DNA of 16,418 nt from Betaproteobacteria bacterium (GTDB lineage: Bacteria; Pseudomonadota; Gammaproteobacteria; Burkholderiales; Burkholderiaceae_D), in the NCBI GenBank assembly GCA_015655165.1, contig JAATFN010000335.1:1-16418 (forward strand), written 5' to 3'. A program made the position numbers and the translations under genes. Position 1 is the stretch's first letter. The number at the start of each line of letters is the position of its first letter. A model generated the notes under the pieces. The model did no database searches. It had not been told where the DNA came from and was given only the letters and a program-made list of their open reading frames with translations. Of the stretch, positions 1-7,062 are shown one piece after another.

Positions 1-1107
1 CACCTCAAACAAGCGACTGGTAATATCAAGACCTGCCCGGGAAGTCGCGATTTTTGCAGCAGTAACGGCAATCGCAACTTGTCCTCGCTCACCTTCTGTT
101 AATGCCCCCCCCCGAGACCATGCAGCATCAAAGACTTTTGCTGCCTGCTCGGTCAATAGGCGGGCGCCTTCCAATGCTACCCAGAACTCGCCATAATGCA
201 CAAGAATATGTGTGTCTTTGCTTGCAACCTCTGCATCGGATTTGAACCAGGGTGTCGATTCGTTGATCGTGTAGTCGCGTGCTTGCGTAAACGCACCTTG
301 CGCCACACCTAAAAATACGTGCGCGAAAATCAGTTGCGCCAGTAAAGGACGTAATGTCGAAAACGGTGTCGACAACGGACCTGGATTTAACAGCAATTCA
401 TGCTGCTCGACACGAACCCGTTCGAATAAAGCCGAACCACTGTCTGTTTGGCGCTGACCGATATTGTTCCAGTCATGATGCAATGTAATGCCACCGCGTT
501 CACTTGGAATGGCTGCAATATACAATTTCCCGGTTGCCTCATGTACTGCTGAAGCAACCAGCATTTGTGAATCAATCGCGCCGGAACAGAAGCTTTTCTT
601 GCCAGAGAATTCCCAGAATCCCTGATGTTGATACGCGATCGTACGTTTATCCAGCGGATTTAATGTATTCCCCCAAAACCAGTTATTGCGCGCGGTCTGT
701 ACGAACCAGGGCTCCCACTGCTCAGGCTCACCAAATAATCGCAACGTCGCCAACAATAAATGCTGGAACCCATACACATGGGCAATCGAACTATCGGCTG
801 TGGCCAGTTCACGTACAGTATCTAATGTGGTTATCCAGTTTGCACCAAGACCGCCATGCTCTGCCGGAATACTTAAACGTAGCAATCCGCTCTGACGCAA
901 TGCATCCCGTTCAAGTTTAGGTGTACCACCCAACTGATCGCGTACAATGGCAGTCGCTGCAAACTGTCTGGCCAAATCCTTGGCAATATCAATCGGCTCG
1001 CCGCTGATAATTTCATAACCTGTATCGACAGAAGCATGCGTAGCACTTTCTACTTTATCGATTGTAAGTTCTGCAGATACTGTATATGGCTTCTCCAAGT
1101 CACGCAT
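1..1107 (-). CDS. Acyl-CoA-dehydrogenase-fold flavin monooxygenase, DszC-like (partial, C-terminus outside window)
   Basis: The frame is open from the ATG at 1107 to base 1, giving 369 codons of a protein expected to be about 400 residues. Only the C-terminus is missing. The fold is that of acyl-CoA dehydrogenases: a helical N-terminal domain with PAEHGGLGANW around residues 81-91, a beta domain with SGKKSFCSGAIDSQM around 168-182, and the loop NIGQRQTDSG around 215-224. That loop is the counterpart of FGQRxTGSG in SfnB/DszC relatives. These relatives use reduced flavin and oxygen to oxidise organosulfur compounds rather than acyl-CoA. It is clearly more divergent than the other three copies in the window. 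AGGGG lies 7 nt before the ATG. The start overlaps the end of the truncated reductase by 8 nt, so the two may be translationally coupled. A G9 run (coding strand) near codon 332 does not break the frame. The substrate cannot be read from the sequence. Confidence 0.85.
   Translation of the reverse strand, partial: MRDLEKPYTVSAELTIDKVESATHASVDTGYEIISGEPIDIAKDLARQFAATAIVRDQLGGTPKLERDALRQSGLLRLSIPAEHGGLGANWITTLDTVRELATADSSIAHVYGFQHLLLATLRLFGEPEQWEPWFVQTARNNWFWGNTLNPLDKRTIAYQHQGFWEFSGKKSFCSGAIDSQMLVASAVHEATGKLYIAAIPSERGGITLHHDWNNIGQRQTDSGSALFERVRVEQHELLLNPGPLSTPFSTLRPLLAQLIFAHVFLGVAQGAFTQARDYTINESTPWFKSDAEVASKDTHILVHYGEFWVALEGARLLTEQAAKVFDAAWSRGGALTEGERGQVAIAVTAAKIATSRAGLDITSRLFEV
105..113. repeat. 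C9 homopolymer tract inside a coding region
   Basis: Nine consecutive C on the plus strand, read as G9 in the DszC-like gene. It encodes part of an Arg-Gly-Gly-Ala stretch. The frame is intact on both sides. It is the longest G/C homopolymer I saw in the window and a possible slippage site. Confidence 0.9.
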
Positions 1108-1321
1108 AATGGTACCCCTGCGCCAATTCTGAATCAGGTGCCGATACCGTCACCACATACTGCATAACAGGTACTGCTAGTGACACAGCCAAATCGATAC
1201 ACCGCGTGTCTAGTCTCAGATCGTCATCGAGACGGTAATGCAATGCATCTAACAACACGCGTGTGCGTGATGGTCTATGAAAATGCCCATTTAAGACGAC
1301 TGTTTTTAAAAGTTGACTCAT
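1100..1321 (-). pseudogene. Truncated NAD(P)H-dependent FMN reductase (MsuE/SsuE-like N-terminal remnant)
   Basis: This small frame gives 73 residues from the ATG at 1321, which has AGGAAG about 11 nt upstream. The same frame is open back to 1387, but the upstream part shows no similarity. The start looks like the first strand and phosphate-binding loop of flavodoxin-fold FMN reductases. A hydrophobic strand (TVVLNG) is followed by HFHRPSRTRVLLDAL, matching the MsuE pattern of a Gly-containing turn, RPSRT, then a Leu-rich helix. A second strand with CIDLA follows. Full-length MsuE/SsuE proteins have about 175-195 residues. This one stops after about 70, losing the rest of the flavin site, the NAD(P)H-binding part and the oligomer interface. 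The stop overlaps the next gene, so no room remains for the missing part. It is most likely a deletion remnant of the reductase that once fed the neighbouring monooxygenases. It could instead be an unrelated small gene. Confidence 0.6.
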
Positions 1322-1383
1322 AGTTTTAATTACTTCCTGAAGTGTCTCGTTATTTTTATATCGATCCATCATCTGCGCAATCA

Positions 1384-2613
1384 TCATGCTGCTTGCTTGA
1401 CACCCACATTCCAGTAAAACGAAGGAATGGTATGATTTAATGCATTGTCACCAACAATTCTTGCTTTATAAATGACAGGATTGTGGGACGCGAGCGTACG
1501 TGCATTACGCCAGTGGCGATCCAGCCGCAAGGTTTCACCCAATGCACTTGCGCCACCAACATCAAACAACTGTGTTGCCGATTGCAATACCTGATCGACT
1601 AGTCCCACTTGTGCTTTGGCAGCTTGCAGCTCGATCTCGGTCAACTGTTCTTCGGTAATGATCCGACCAGCTTCGCGCCAACGTGCAATATCGCCAAATG
1701 TATGTGCCACCGCACGCACCGTAGCAAATGCGACGTAGGCAGTTGCAGACAACTTACCGATGACTTGTTGCACCAGGGGATCATCTTTGGCAAGCGCGGC
1801 ACTGGCATGGCTGAACGTATGTGCTCTGGACTGCACATAGGTCACAGCATCACGTTCGATCGCTTTGGCAATACCGGCTAATGTCGCCAGGTGGACAAGC
1901 TGAAAAAAGGCAACAAGCACCGAAGGCTCTGTATGCGAATGGACAATGATCTGGTCTCCTTGCACCCGTACATCGACAAACCGTGTTGTACCGGAACCTG
2001 TCACACGCTGACCAAACCCGTACCAATCATCAATAATTTCCACCCCGGAAGCTGTCACAGGCACAACAACAATCACAAGCTGCGGTGGCTCGCCGTCTAT
2101 GACACGATGTGCATTCACTGTAATCCAGTCCGCATACAATGTGCCTGTACTGTAGAATTTTTCTCCATTCAAACGCCACGATGCATTTTGCTCATCCCAT
2201 CTCACTGATGTTTGCACACTACCCAATGCTGCCTTGCTCACTTCTGTTGTCGCATTACCGAATATTTCCCCTTGCCCGGCCAATGTTAACCAGCGCCCTT
2301 GTGTCTGGCTATCTTTGTCCAACAATAAACGATCGATAAATCCGAAATGGGCACGAAATATCTGCGCCAGATTCGAGTCTGCTGCAGCCAGATCGATCAA
2401 TAGATCAAACAACTGCTCGATTGATGCACCTAAACCGCCATATTGAACGGGCACACGCACAGCGCCGAATTTGACATCGCGCAACCACTGCACAGCTTCG
2501 TGAGCAAGTTCACGTTCATGGTCACGAACTGCGGCACGCTGTGCGATTTTCTCGAACACCTGATGAAAGCGTGCTGCTAGTTCTGCTGTTGTCACACCAT
2601 TGGAAAAAGTCAT
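1384..2613 (-). CDS. SfnB/DszC-family flavin-dependent oxidoreductase, divergent paralogue
   Basis: The protein has 409 residues from the ATG at 2613. GTG codons at 2643 and 2628 are in frame, but they overlap or crowd the upstream gene. No start has a strong ribosome site, so the N-terminus is uncertain by about 10 residues. Acyl-CoA-dehydrogenase fold: PVQYGGLGAS around residue 55, GEKFYSTGTLYADW around 150-163, FGQRVTGSG at 200-208, then the helical C-terminal domain. These motifs match the two SfnB genes further upstream and imply flavin-dependent oxidation of an organosulfur substrate. The conserved C-terminal segment RTHTLHDPV of the SfnB copies reads RTLASHNPV here. The first of two His is therefore replaced by Leu (near residue 374) and only the second is kept. 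The C-terminal tail also differs. This suggests a different substrate or chemistry. The gene sits directly after two MetQ-type binding proteins, with its start region abutting the stop of the second. Confidence 0.85.
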   Translation of the reverse strand: MTFSNGVTTAELAARFHQVFEKIAQRAAVRDHERELAHEAVQWLRDVKFGAVRVPVQYGGLGASIEQLFDLLIDLAAADSNLAQIFRAHFGFIDRLLLDKDSQTQGRWLTLAGQGEIFGNATTEVSKAALGSVQTSVRWDEQNASWRLNGEKFYSTGTLYADWITVNAHRVIDGEPPQLVIVVVPVTASGVEIIDDWYGFGQRVTGSGTTRFVDVRVQGDQIIVHSHTEPSVLVAFFQLVHLATLAGIAKAIERDAVTYVQSRAHTFSHASAALAKDDPLVQQVIGKLSATAYVAFATVRAVAHTFGDIARWREAGRIITEEQLTEIELQAAKAQVGLVDQVLQSATQLFDVGGASALGETLRLDRHWRNARTLASHNPVIYKARIVGDNALNHTIPSFYWNVGVKQAA

Positions 2614-2629
2614 CTTGTTTTTTACCACA

Positions 2630-3460
2630 CTATTTAGTGGCACCTTTTATCGTCCAGGGTAATGAATAGAATTGCCTGTTATTGGCATAGGAGTCATCAA
2701 TACGCTGGCGTACTGCAGGCGACTCCTGATAGATGCGAATAAACTGCAACAACCGTGCGTCATTGGCATTATCTGTGCGGCTGACAAAGTGAATCGCCCA
2801 ACGTGTGTCTTCTACCCCGCTATAGATCAAGCCATGTTTCGCCGCCACATCGGCCAGTCCTGCAGCAACATAGTGCGATGTCACCCCTTGTGCAAGATCG
2901 ACATCTTGTAGTGATCTGACTAATTGCGGGCCTTCGATTTCAATGAACTTCAGTTTCTTGGGATTGGTCACCACATCATTAAGCGTCGCATTCGCACCAG
3001 CACCAGCTTTTAATTGAATCAGCCCGGCGCGCTCCAGTAGCAATAATCCACGTCCTTGATTGGCAGGGTCACTAGCAACAGCAACACGTGCACCTTCAGG
3101 TAAGTCTGCAAAGCGGTTGTATTTTAAAGAAAATAAACCGACATTCGGTAGCAAACCTACAGCAATCGGCTTGAATTTGTAGTGCCCGACCTTTTCAGCA
3201 TTTTCAAGGAAAGGAAGGTGCTGAAAATAATTAGCATCCAGGTCGCCTGCCGCCAAAGCAATATTGGGGCCGGTCCATTCTGTAAATTCAATCACGTTGA
3301 CATCAAGTCCGCGTTGACGTGCCTCTACCGCTGCCACTTCGATCGAGTCTGCAATCGCACCCGGGGTGACACCGATTTTTAATGGTGCGGCAATTGCCGT
3401 CATAGACAGCACAGCTGTCAAGACAGTCATAAAATAACGGTATAGCCGTTGTAAGTTCAT
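2630..3460 (-). CDS. MetQ/NlpA-family periplasmic substrate-binding protein (copy B)
   Basis: Receptor for a methionine-type (MetNI) ABC importer, 276 residues from the third of three consecutive ATGs (3466, 3463, 3460). GGA lies directly before the first ATG, so only the third has workable spacing. The signal peptide covers about residues 1-24: two Arg, a hydrophobic core, and a probable cut in AIA/APLKIG. There is no Cys at the cleavage region, so it is not a lipoprotein like E. coli MetQ. Family marks are DANYFQHLPFL, the ligand-loop segment DPANQGRGLLLLERAGLI, GPQL and DLAQG. Copy A lies immediately upstream (20-bp gap to this ATG), and a DszC-type enzyme follows. This suggests the ligand is the sulfur compound that enzyme attacks (inference). 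The ligand itself cannot be read from the sequence. It may share the single MetNI at 8340-10140. Confidence 0.9.
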   Translation of the reverse strand: MNLQRLYRYFMTVLTAVLSMTAIAAPLKIGVTPGAIADSIEVAAVEARQRGLDVNVIEFTEWTGPNIALAAGDLDANYFQHLPFLENAEKVGHYKFKPIAVGLLPNVGLFSLKYNRFADLPEGARVAVASDPANQGRGLLLLERAGLIQLKAGAGANATLNDVVTNPKKLKFIEIEGPQLVRSLQDVDLAQGVTSHYVAAGLADVAAKHGLIYSGVEDTRWAIHFVSRTDNANDARLLQFIRIYQESPAVRQRIDDSYANNRQFYSLPWTIKGATK

Positions 3461-3480
3461 CATCATTCCATAAAAAATTG

Positions 3481-4305
3481 TTATTTAGCGGTTTTCTGGA
3501 CTTTCCAAGGCAACGTATAGAGCTTGTCATCTTTAGCCAACGCATTGTGGATTTGTGCCTGCACAGCAGGTGAAGTCTGATAGATCTGTGTCAATTTTTT
3601 CAAACGTGGATCGTTGGCATTGTCTTCACGTGCGACAAAATGTATCGCATATTTAAGATCTTCGGCACCCGAATATGCCAGTGCACTTGTTGCGATATCC
3701 TGACGTCCAGCAGCCACAAAAAACAGCGATGCCCCAACCGACAAATCGACATCATCGAACGCACGTGCCAATTGTGGTCCTGGCGCTTCAACGAATTTTA
3801 ATTTCTTGGGATTATCAGCAATATCATGGATACTTGCCAATGCATTGGCGTTGTCTTTAAGTTTGATCAAGCCCAGTTTTTGCAGAAAATATAACTGGCG
3901 TGTCTGATTGGTTGCATCATCATAAACCGAGATCGTCGCACCATTTTTAATGTCGGCAATCGATTTAATGTTTTTGGAAAACAAACCAAGATTGATCAGC
4001 AAACCTGAAGCTATCACTTTAAAATGATAGCCTTTGGCTTTACTCGCTTCTGCCAGAAACGGTAAATGCTGAAAATAGTTTGCATCCAGATCTCCCGCGG
4101 CCAATGCGGCATTTGGTAGCGTCCAGTCACTAAACTCGATAACCTCTACATCTAGCCCTTGTTTCTTTGCTTCTGCAGCAGCCACTTCCAGTGATGGTGC
4201 CGTCACAGCAGACACACCGATTTTTAATGGCGCTGCAATCACACTACTGGCACTGATCAACAATGTCATTATAGAGACGGCAGCTATTAATTTCTTTAAT
4301 ATCAT
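3481..4305 (-). CDS. MetQ/NlpA-family periplasmic substrate-binding protein (copy A, divergent ligand loop)
   Basis: The protein has 274 residues from the ATG at 4305, with AAGGAA 5 nt upstream. A GTG at 4308 is in frame but too close to that ribosome site. The signal peptide spans residues 1-24 (MILKK start, hydrophobic core, cut near VIA/APLKIG) and has no lipobox Cys. The core family motif DANYFQHLPFL is present, so it should bind a small ligand in the MetQ fold and dock to a MetNI-type permease. It departs from its three paralogues at two places. The loop that reads (N/S)DPxNxxRGLLLxE in the others is YDDATNQTRQLYFLQ here, and the later DxAQG segment is DLSVGASLFF. Both are in parts expected to line the cleft, so a different ligand is likely. 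The gene follows the DszA-like monooxygenase by 9 bp, and its ribosome site overlaps that gene's stop. Confidence 0.9.
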   Translation of the reverse strand: MILKKLIAAVSIMTLLISASSVIAAPLKIGVSAVTAPSLEVAAAEAKKQGLDVEVIEFSDWTLPNAALAAGDLDANYFQHLPFLAEASKAKGYHFKVIASGLLINLGLFSKNIKSIADIKNGATISVYDDATNQTRQLYFLQKLGLIKLKDNANALASIHDIADNPKKLKFVEAPGPQLARAFDDVDLSVGASLFFVAAGRQDIATSALAYSGAEDLKYAIHFVAREDNANDPRLKKLTQIYQTSPAVQAQIHNALAKDDKLYTLPWKVQKTAK

Positions 4306-4314
4306 CACGATTCC

Positions 4315-5718
4315 TTATGCAATTTTTTCTGCTACAGCATTGTGTTGTGCAACATGTTTTTCATGACGCCACTGTGCGGCCTGGTGTGTATCTGGCAATT
4401 TATCACCTACACCGAATAATTTATGACGTAGGGATCCTTCTTCATATGCCGTACGGTAGCGTCCTCTGCGCTGCAATTCCGGCACGACAATATCCACAAA
4501 ATCCTCATACGTCTCAGGTACGACTATTCTGGTAAGATTAAAGCCATCAACCTCGCCCTCATCAATCCATCGCTCAAGTTGGTCTGCAATCTGTTTGGCA
4601 TCGCCGACGATCGTGTTGTATCGACTACCGGTTTTATGTTGTGCGAGCAATTTGCGACGCGTCATTTTGTTTTGTTGTGCGACCTGCGTTGCCGACTGGA
4701 TTGCATTGGAAATGCCATAATCAATTTCTTCATCCAGGTCATATTCGGAAAAATCTATACCCGTACTTGAAGCAAAATGGGCAACCCCACCTTCAGCACT
4801 GGCATAGCGCAAATACTCGGCATATTTTTCCTGCGCTTCTTTTTCTGTATGACCGGCTACCACAGCAATACCAATAAATATTTTGATGTCTTCGGCTTTG
4901 CGTCCTGCGTCAACAGCTGCCTGACGCAATTTCCTGACAGTCACACGCGCCACAGCAGGGTCACTGGCATTAATAAAAATGCCTTCGGCATGTTGCCCGG
5001 CAAACTTCTGCCCACGGCCGGATGTACCAGCCTGGAACAACACAGGAGTGCGTTGTGGGGAAGGTGCACTCATATGATAGCCATGTGAGCGATAAAATGG
5101 CCCTTCATGATGAATTTGATGGACTTTAGCTGGATTGGTATAAATGCGATTCTTGCGATCAAACACGACAGCATCATCTTCCCAGCTGCCTTCCCATAAT
5201 TTATAGGACAACGCCAAGAAATCATCGGCACGGTCATAACGGGTATCGTGCTCAGCCAAGGCATCATTACCCAGACCACGTGCACCGCTATCGAGATAGC
5301 CGGTCACAATATTCCAGCCAATACGGCCATTGGTAACATGATCTAATGTCGATATTTTACGTGCAAAGGTATAGGGTGTTTCCGCACTCACAGTCGCTGT
5401 CACACCAAAACCCAAATGTTGGGTCACAGCTGCCATTGCGGAAATCAACAACCATGGATCATTGACCGGCAACTGAATCGATTCACGCAGTGTGAGATCG
5501 ACATTTTTCTCATACACATCGTAGTAACCGATGATATCGGCAATAAAAATGCCATCAAAAAATCCGCGCTCCAATACTTGTGCGATATGCGTCCAGTAAG
5601 AAATCTCGTTATAGCGGTGTGACTGGTCACGCGGGTGTGTCCACATACCATGATGAATATGACCAACACTGTTCATGGTAAATGCATTGATATGAATTTG
5701 TTTTTTCTTCTGACTCAT
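4315..5718 (-). CDS. FMN-dependent monooxygenase, luciferase-like, NtaA/SnaA/DszA family
   Basis: The protein has 467 residues, close to the usual 440-470 of this family. It uses FMNH2 and O2 supplied by a separate reductase to oxidise a substrate. Family members cleave C-N bonds (nitrilotriacetate) or C-S bonds (dibenzothiophene sulfone, dimethyl sulfide). Seen in order: an N-terminal barrel strand with IHINAF and an HHGMW segment near 22-26, FDGIFIAD at 54-61, TLDHVTNGRIGWNIVTG near 124-140 (core family motif and flavin region), the HDTRYDRADDFL motif after 150, LFQAGTSGRGQKFA (phosphate-binding part), and a C-terminal DGFNL...FVDIVVPELQRRG segment. The gene lies 23 bp after SfnB-1 and 9 bp before a binding protein, so it is in the same operon. 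Given the neighbours, organosulfur oxidation is the best inference. The exact substrate is unknown, and the motifs do not point specifically to DszA, DmoA or CmoJ. Confidence 0.92.
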   Translation of the reverse strand: MSQKKKQIHINAFTMNSVGHIHHGMWTHPRDQSHRYNEISYWTHIAQVLERGFFDGIFIADIIGYYDVYEKNVDLTLRESIQLPVNDPWLLISAMAAVTQHLGFGVTATVSAETPYTFARKISTLDHVTNGRIGWNIVTGYLDSGARGLGNDALAEHDTRYDRADDFLALSYKLWEGSWEDDAVVFDRKNRIYTNPAKVHQIHHEGPFYRSHGYHMSAPSPQRTPVLFQAGTSGRGQKFAGQHAEGIFINASDPAVARVTVRKLRQAAVDAGRKAEDIKIFIGIAVVAGHTEKEAQEKYAEYLRYASAEGGVAHFASSTGIDFSEYDLDEEIDYGISNAIQSATQVAQQNKMTRRKLLAQHKTGSRYNTIVGDAKQIADQLERWIDEGEVDGFNLTRIVVPETYEDFVDIVVPELQRRGRYRTAYEEGSLRHKLFGVGDKLPDTHQAAQWRHEKHVAQHNAVAEKIA

Positions 5719-5741
5719 GGTTTTATTCTCTTTTTTAGTCT

Positions 5742-7013
5742 TCAGATCGCACCATGACGTGGCGGACGTTTCCCATTCAATGCATAATTACCAATAGCGT
5801 GATACTTCCAGCGTACTGGATCATGCAAGGTGTGAGTACGCACATTACGCCAGAAACGATCCAGTCCATATTCAGACAAGGTCGACGATGTCCCTGCTAA
5901 TTCCAGTAATTTATTTGACGCCAGCAAACCCGCTGTTGTACTTAATGCTTTAGCTTCAGCGACTGCAACAGAAGCTTGTGCAACCGTATCTTCATCAGGT
6001 TTTTGTTGTGCCGTATCGACAAACCGCGCTGCACGTTCAATCAATGCATCGGCTGCCCGCAGACGCACATGGACATTACCAATTTGTTGCAACAAAAGCG
6101 GGTCTTCACTGGCACTCGCAACACCTGCATCAATCCAGGGTCTGGCATGTTCACGGATATAGGGCAATGTCACCGCCAATGCACCATGACCAATGCCCAC
6201 ATCGATTGCGCAATGAATAATCTGTGCGAAGGGACCAATGGTAGATGGCGTATCAAACGAGGCTTTAAACGGTAAAATCCAGTGTGGCTCAACGACGACA
6301 TGATCAAAAGAAACCGAACCGCTGCCTGTGACACGTTGTCCGAATCCGTCCCAATCATCAATGATGTCAACACCTGGCGCTGTACGTGGAATAAATACCA
6401 GATACAGTGTCTCACCACCTGCATCTTCTGCTGCCACTAAAGTCGGTATCCAATGTGCAAAGAGTGCGCCTGTACAATAAAATTTTTTACCGCTGACAAT
6501 CCACCGGTCATTGTCTCTTGTTAACGTTGTACGTCGCTTGTAATCCTTGTGGCCTATTTCGGCCAAGGCATTGCCGAGGCGATCACCTTTTAATACGCGA
6601 TCATAAAAAAACCGTTTCTGTTCTTCCGTACCACCAACACGCAAGACCTCCAGCGAGTAAAAATGGTTTTGCGGAATATGCCCGAGCGAGCCATCTGCGG
6701 CTGACACCAGCGAAATGATTTGTGCCAACGTCCATGACGACACCCCAGCGCCACCATATTCTTTCGGTACGGTAATGCCCCACAAACCACTCGCACTATA
6801 TTGTTCGACTTCTTTCCATGGCAATGTGCGGTTCTGGTCTCGTGTGACGGCTTCTTTGGCAAAATCTTGTGCCAAATCTGCAGCAATCCGCAATGCCTCT
6901 TCGTCACTCTCGATGACTGGTGGTCTAGCATGTCGCTTTGCAATAGGTAGAGGATTACTGGCAATCGCAGTATTGTTTGCAGCCCTTTGTTCCAGAGTAT
7001 TGGTGTGTGTCAT
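5742..7013 (-). CDS. sfnB: SfnB-family sulfur acquisition oxidoreductase (copy 1)
   Basis: Acyl-CoA-dehydrogenase-fold flavoprotein of 423 residues. SfnB is tied to sulfur acquisition from dimethyl sulfone and related compounds in Pseudomonas. Its relative DszC oxidises dibenzothiophene with FMNH2. Seen: VPKEYGGAGVSSW near 82-94, GHIPQNHF near 111-118, GKKFYCTGALFAHW near 175-188, FGQRVTGSG at 224-232, and a C-terminal NVRTHTLHDPVRWKYH with His at 394 and 397. From memory, that pair matches the active-site His388/His391 of DszC. The first 30 or so residues are variable and probably disordered. The ATG at 7013 has only a weak GAGA upstream. The gene lies 49 bp after its sister copy and 23 bp before the DszA-like monooxygenase. 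A DszC-like plus DszA-like pair in a row is the arrangement of stepwise sulfur oxygenation (inference). It is cytoplasmic, with no signal peptide. Confidence 0.93.
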   Translation of the reverse strand: MTHTNTLEQRAANNTAIASNPLPIAKRHARPPVIESDEEALRIAADLAQDFAKEAVTRDQNRTLPWKEVEQYSASGLWGITVPKEYGGAGVSSWTLAQIISLVSAADGSLGHIPQNHFYSLEVLRVGGTEEQKRFFYDRVLKGDRLGNALAEIGHKDYKRRTTLTRDNDRWIVSGKKFYCTGALFAHWIPTLVAAEDAGGETLYLVFIPRTAPGVDIIDDWDGFGQRVTGSGSVSFDHVVVEPHWILPFKASFDTPSTIGPFAQIIHCAIDVGIGHGALAVTLPYIREHARPWIDAGVASASEDPLLLQQIGNVHVRLRAADALIERAARFVDTAQQKPDEDTVAQASVAVAEAKALSTTAGLLASNKLLELAGTSSTLSEYGLDRFWRNVRTHTLHDPVRWKYHAIGNYALNGKRPPRHGAI

Positions 7014-7062
7014 TCGTTTGTCTCACAGTGTATTGTGATGAAATATGGGGAATAGCTTTGGT

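Noticed and set aside
105..113. Frameshift in the DszC-like gene at the C9 run
   Set aside because: I translated through it. The frame stays open to base 1 and the sequence after it still looks like the family.
504..920. Plus-strand open frame of 138 codons
   Set aside because: It lies entirely opposite the DszC-like gene, has low-complexity shadow composition and matches no family.
6590..6964. Minus-strand open frame of 124 codons in another frame of SfnB copy 1
   Set aside because: It is same-strand out-of-frame overlap within a clear SfnB gene, and its product is rich in Trp, Arg and His as expected of a shadow.
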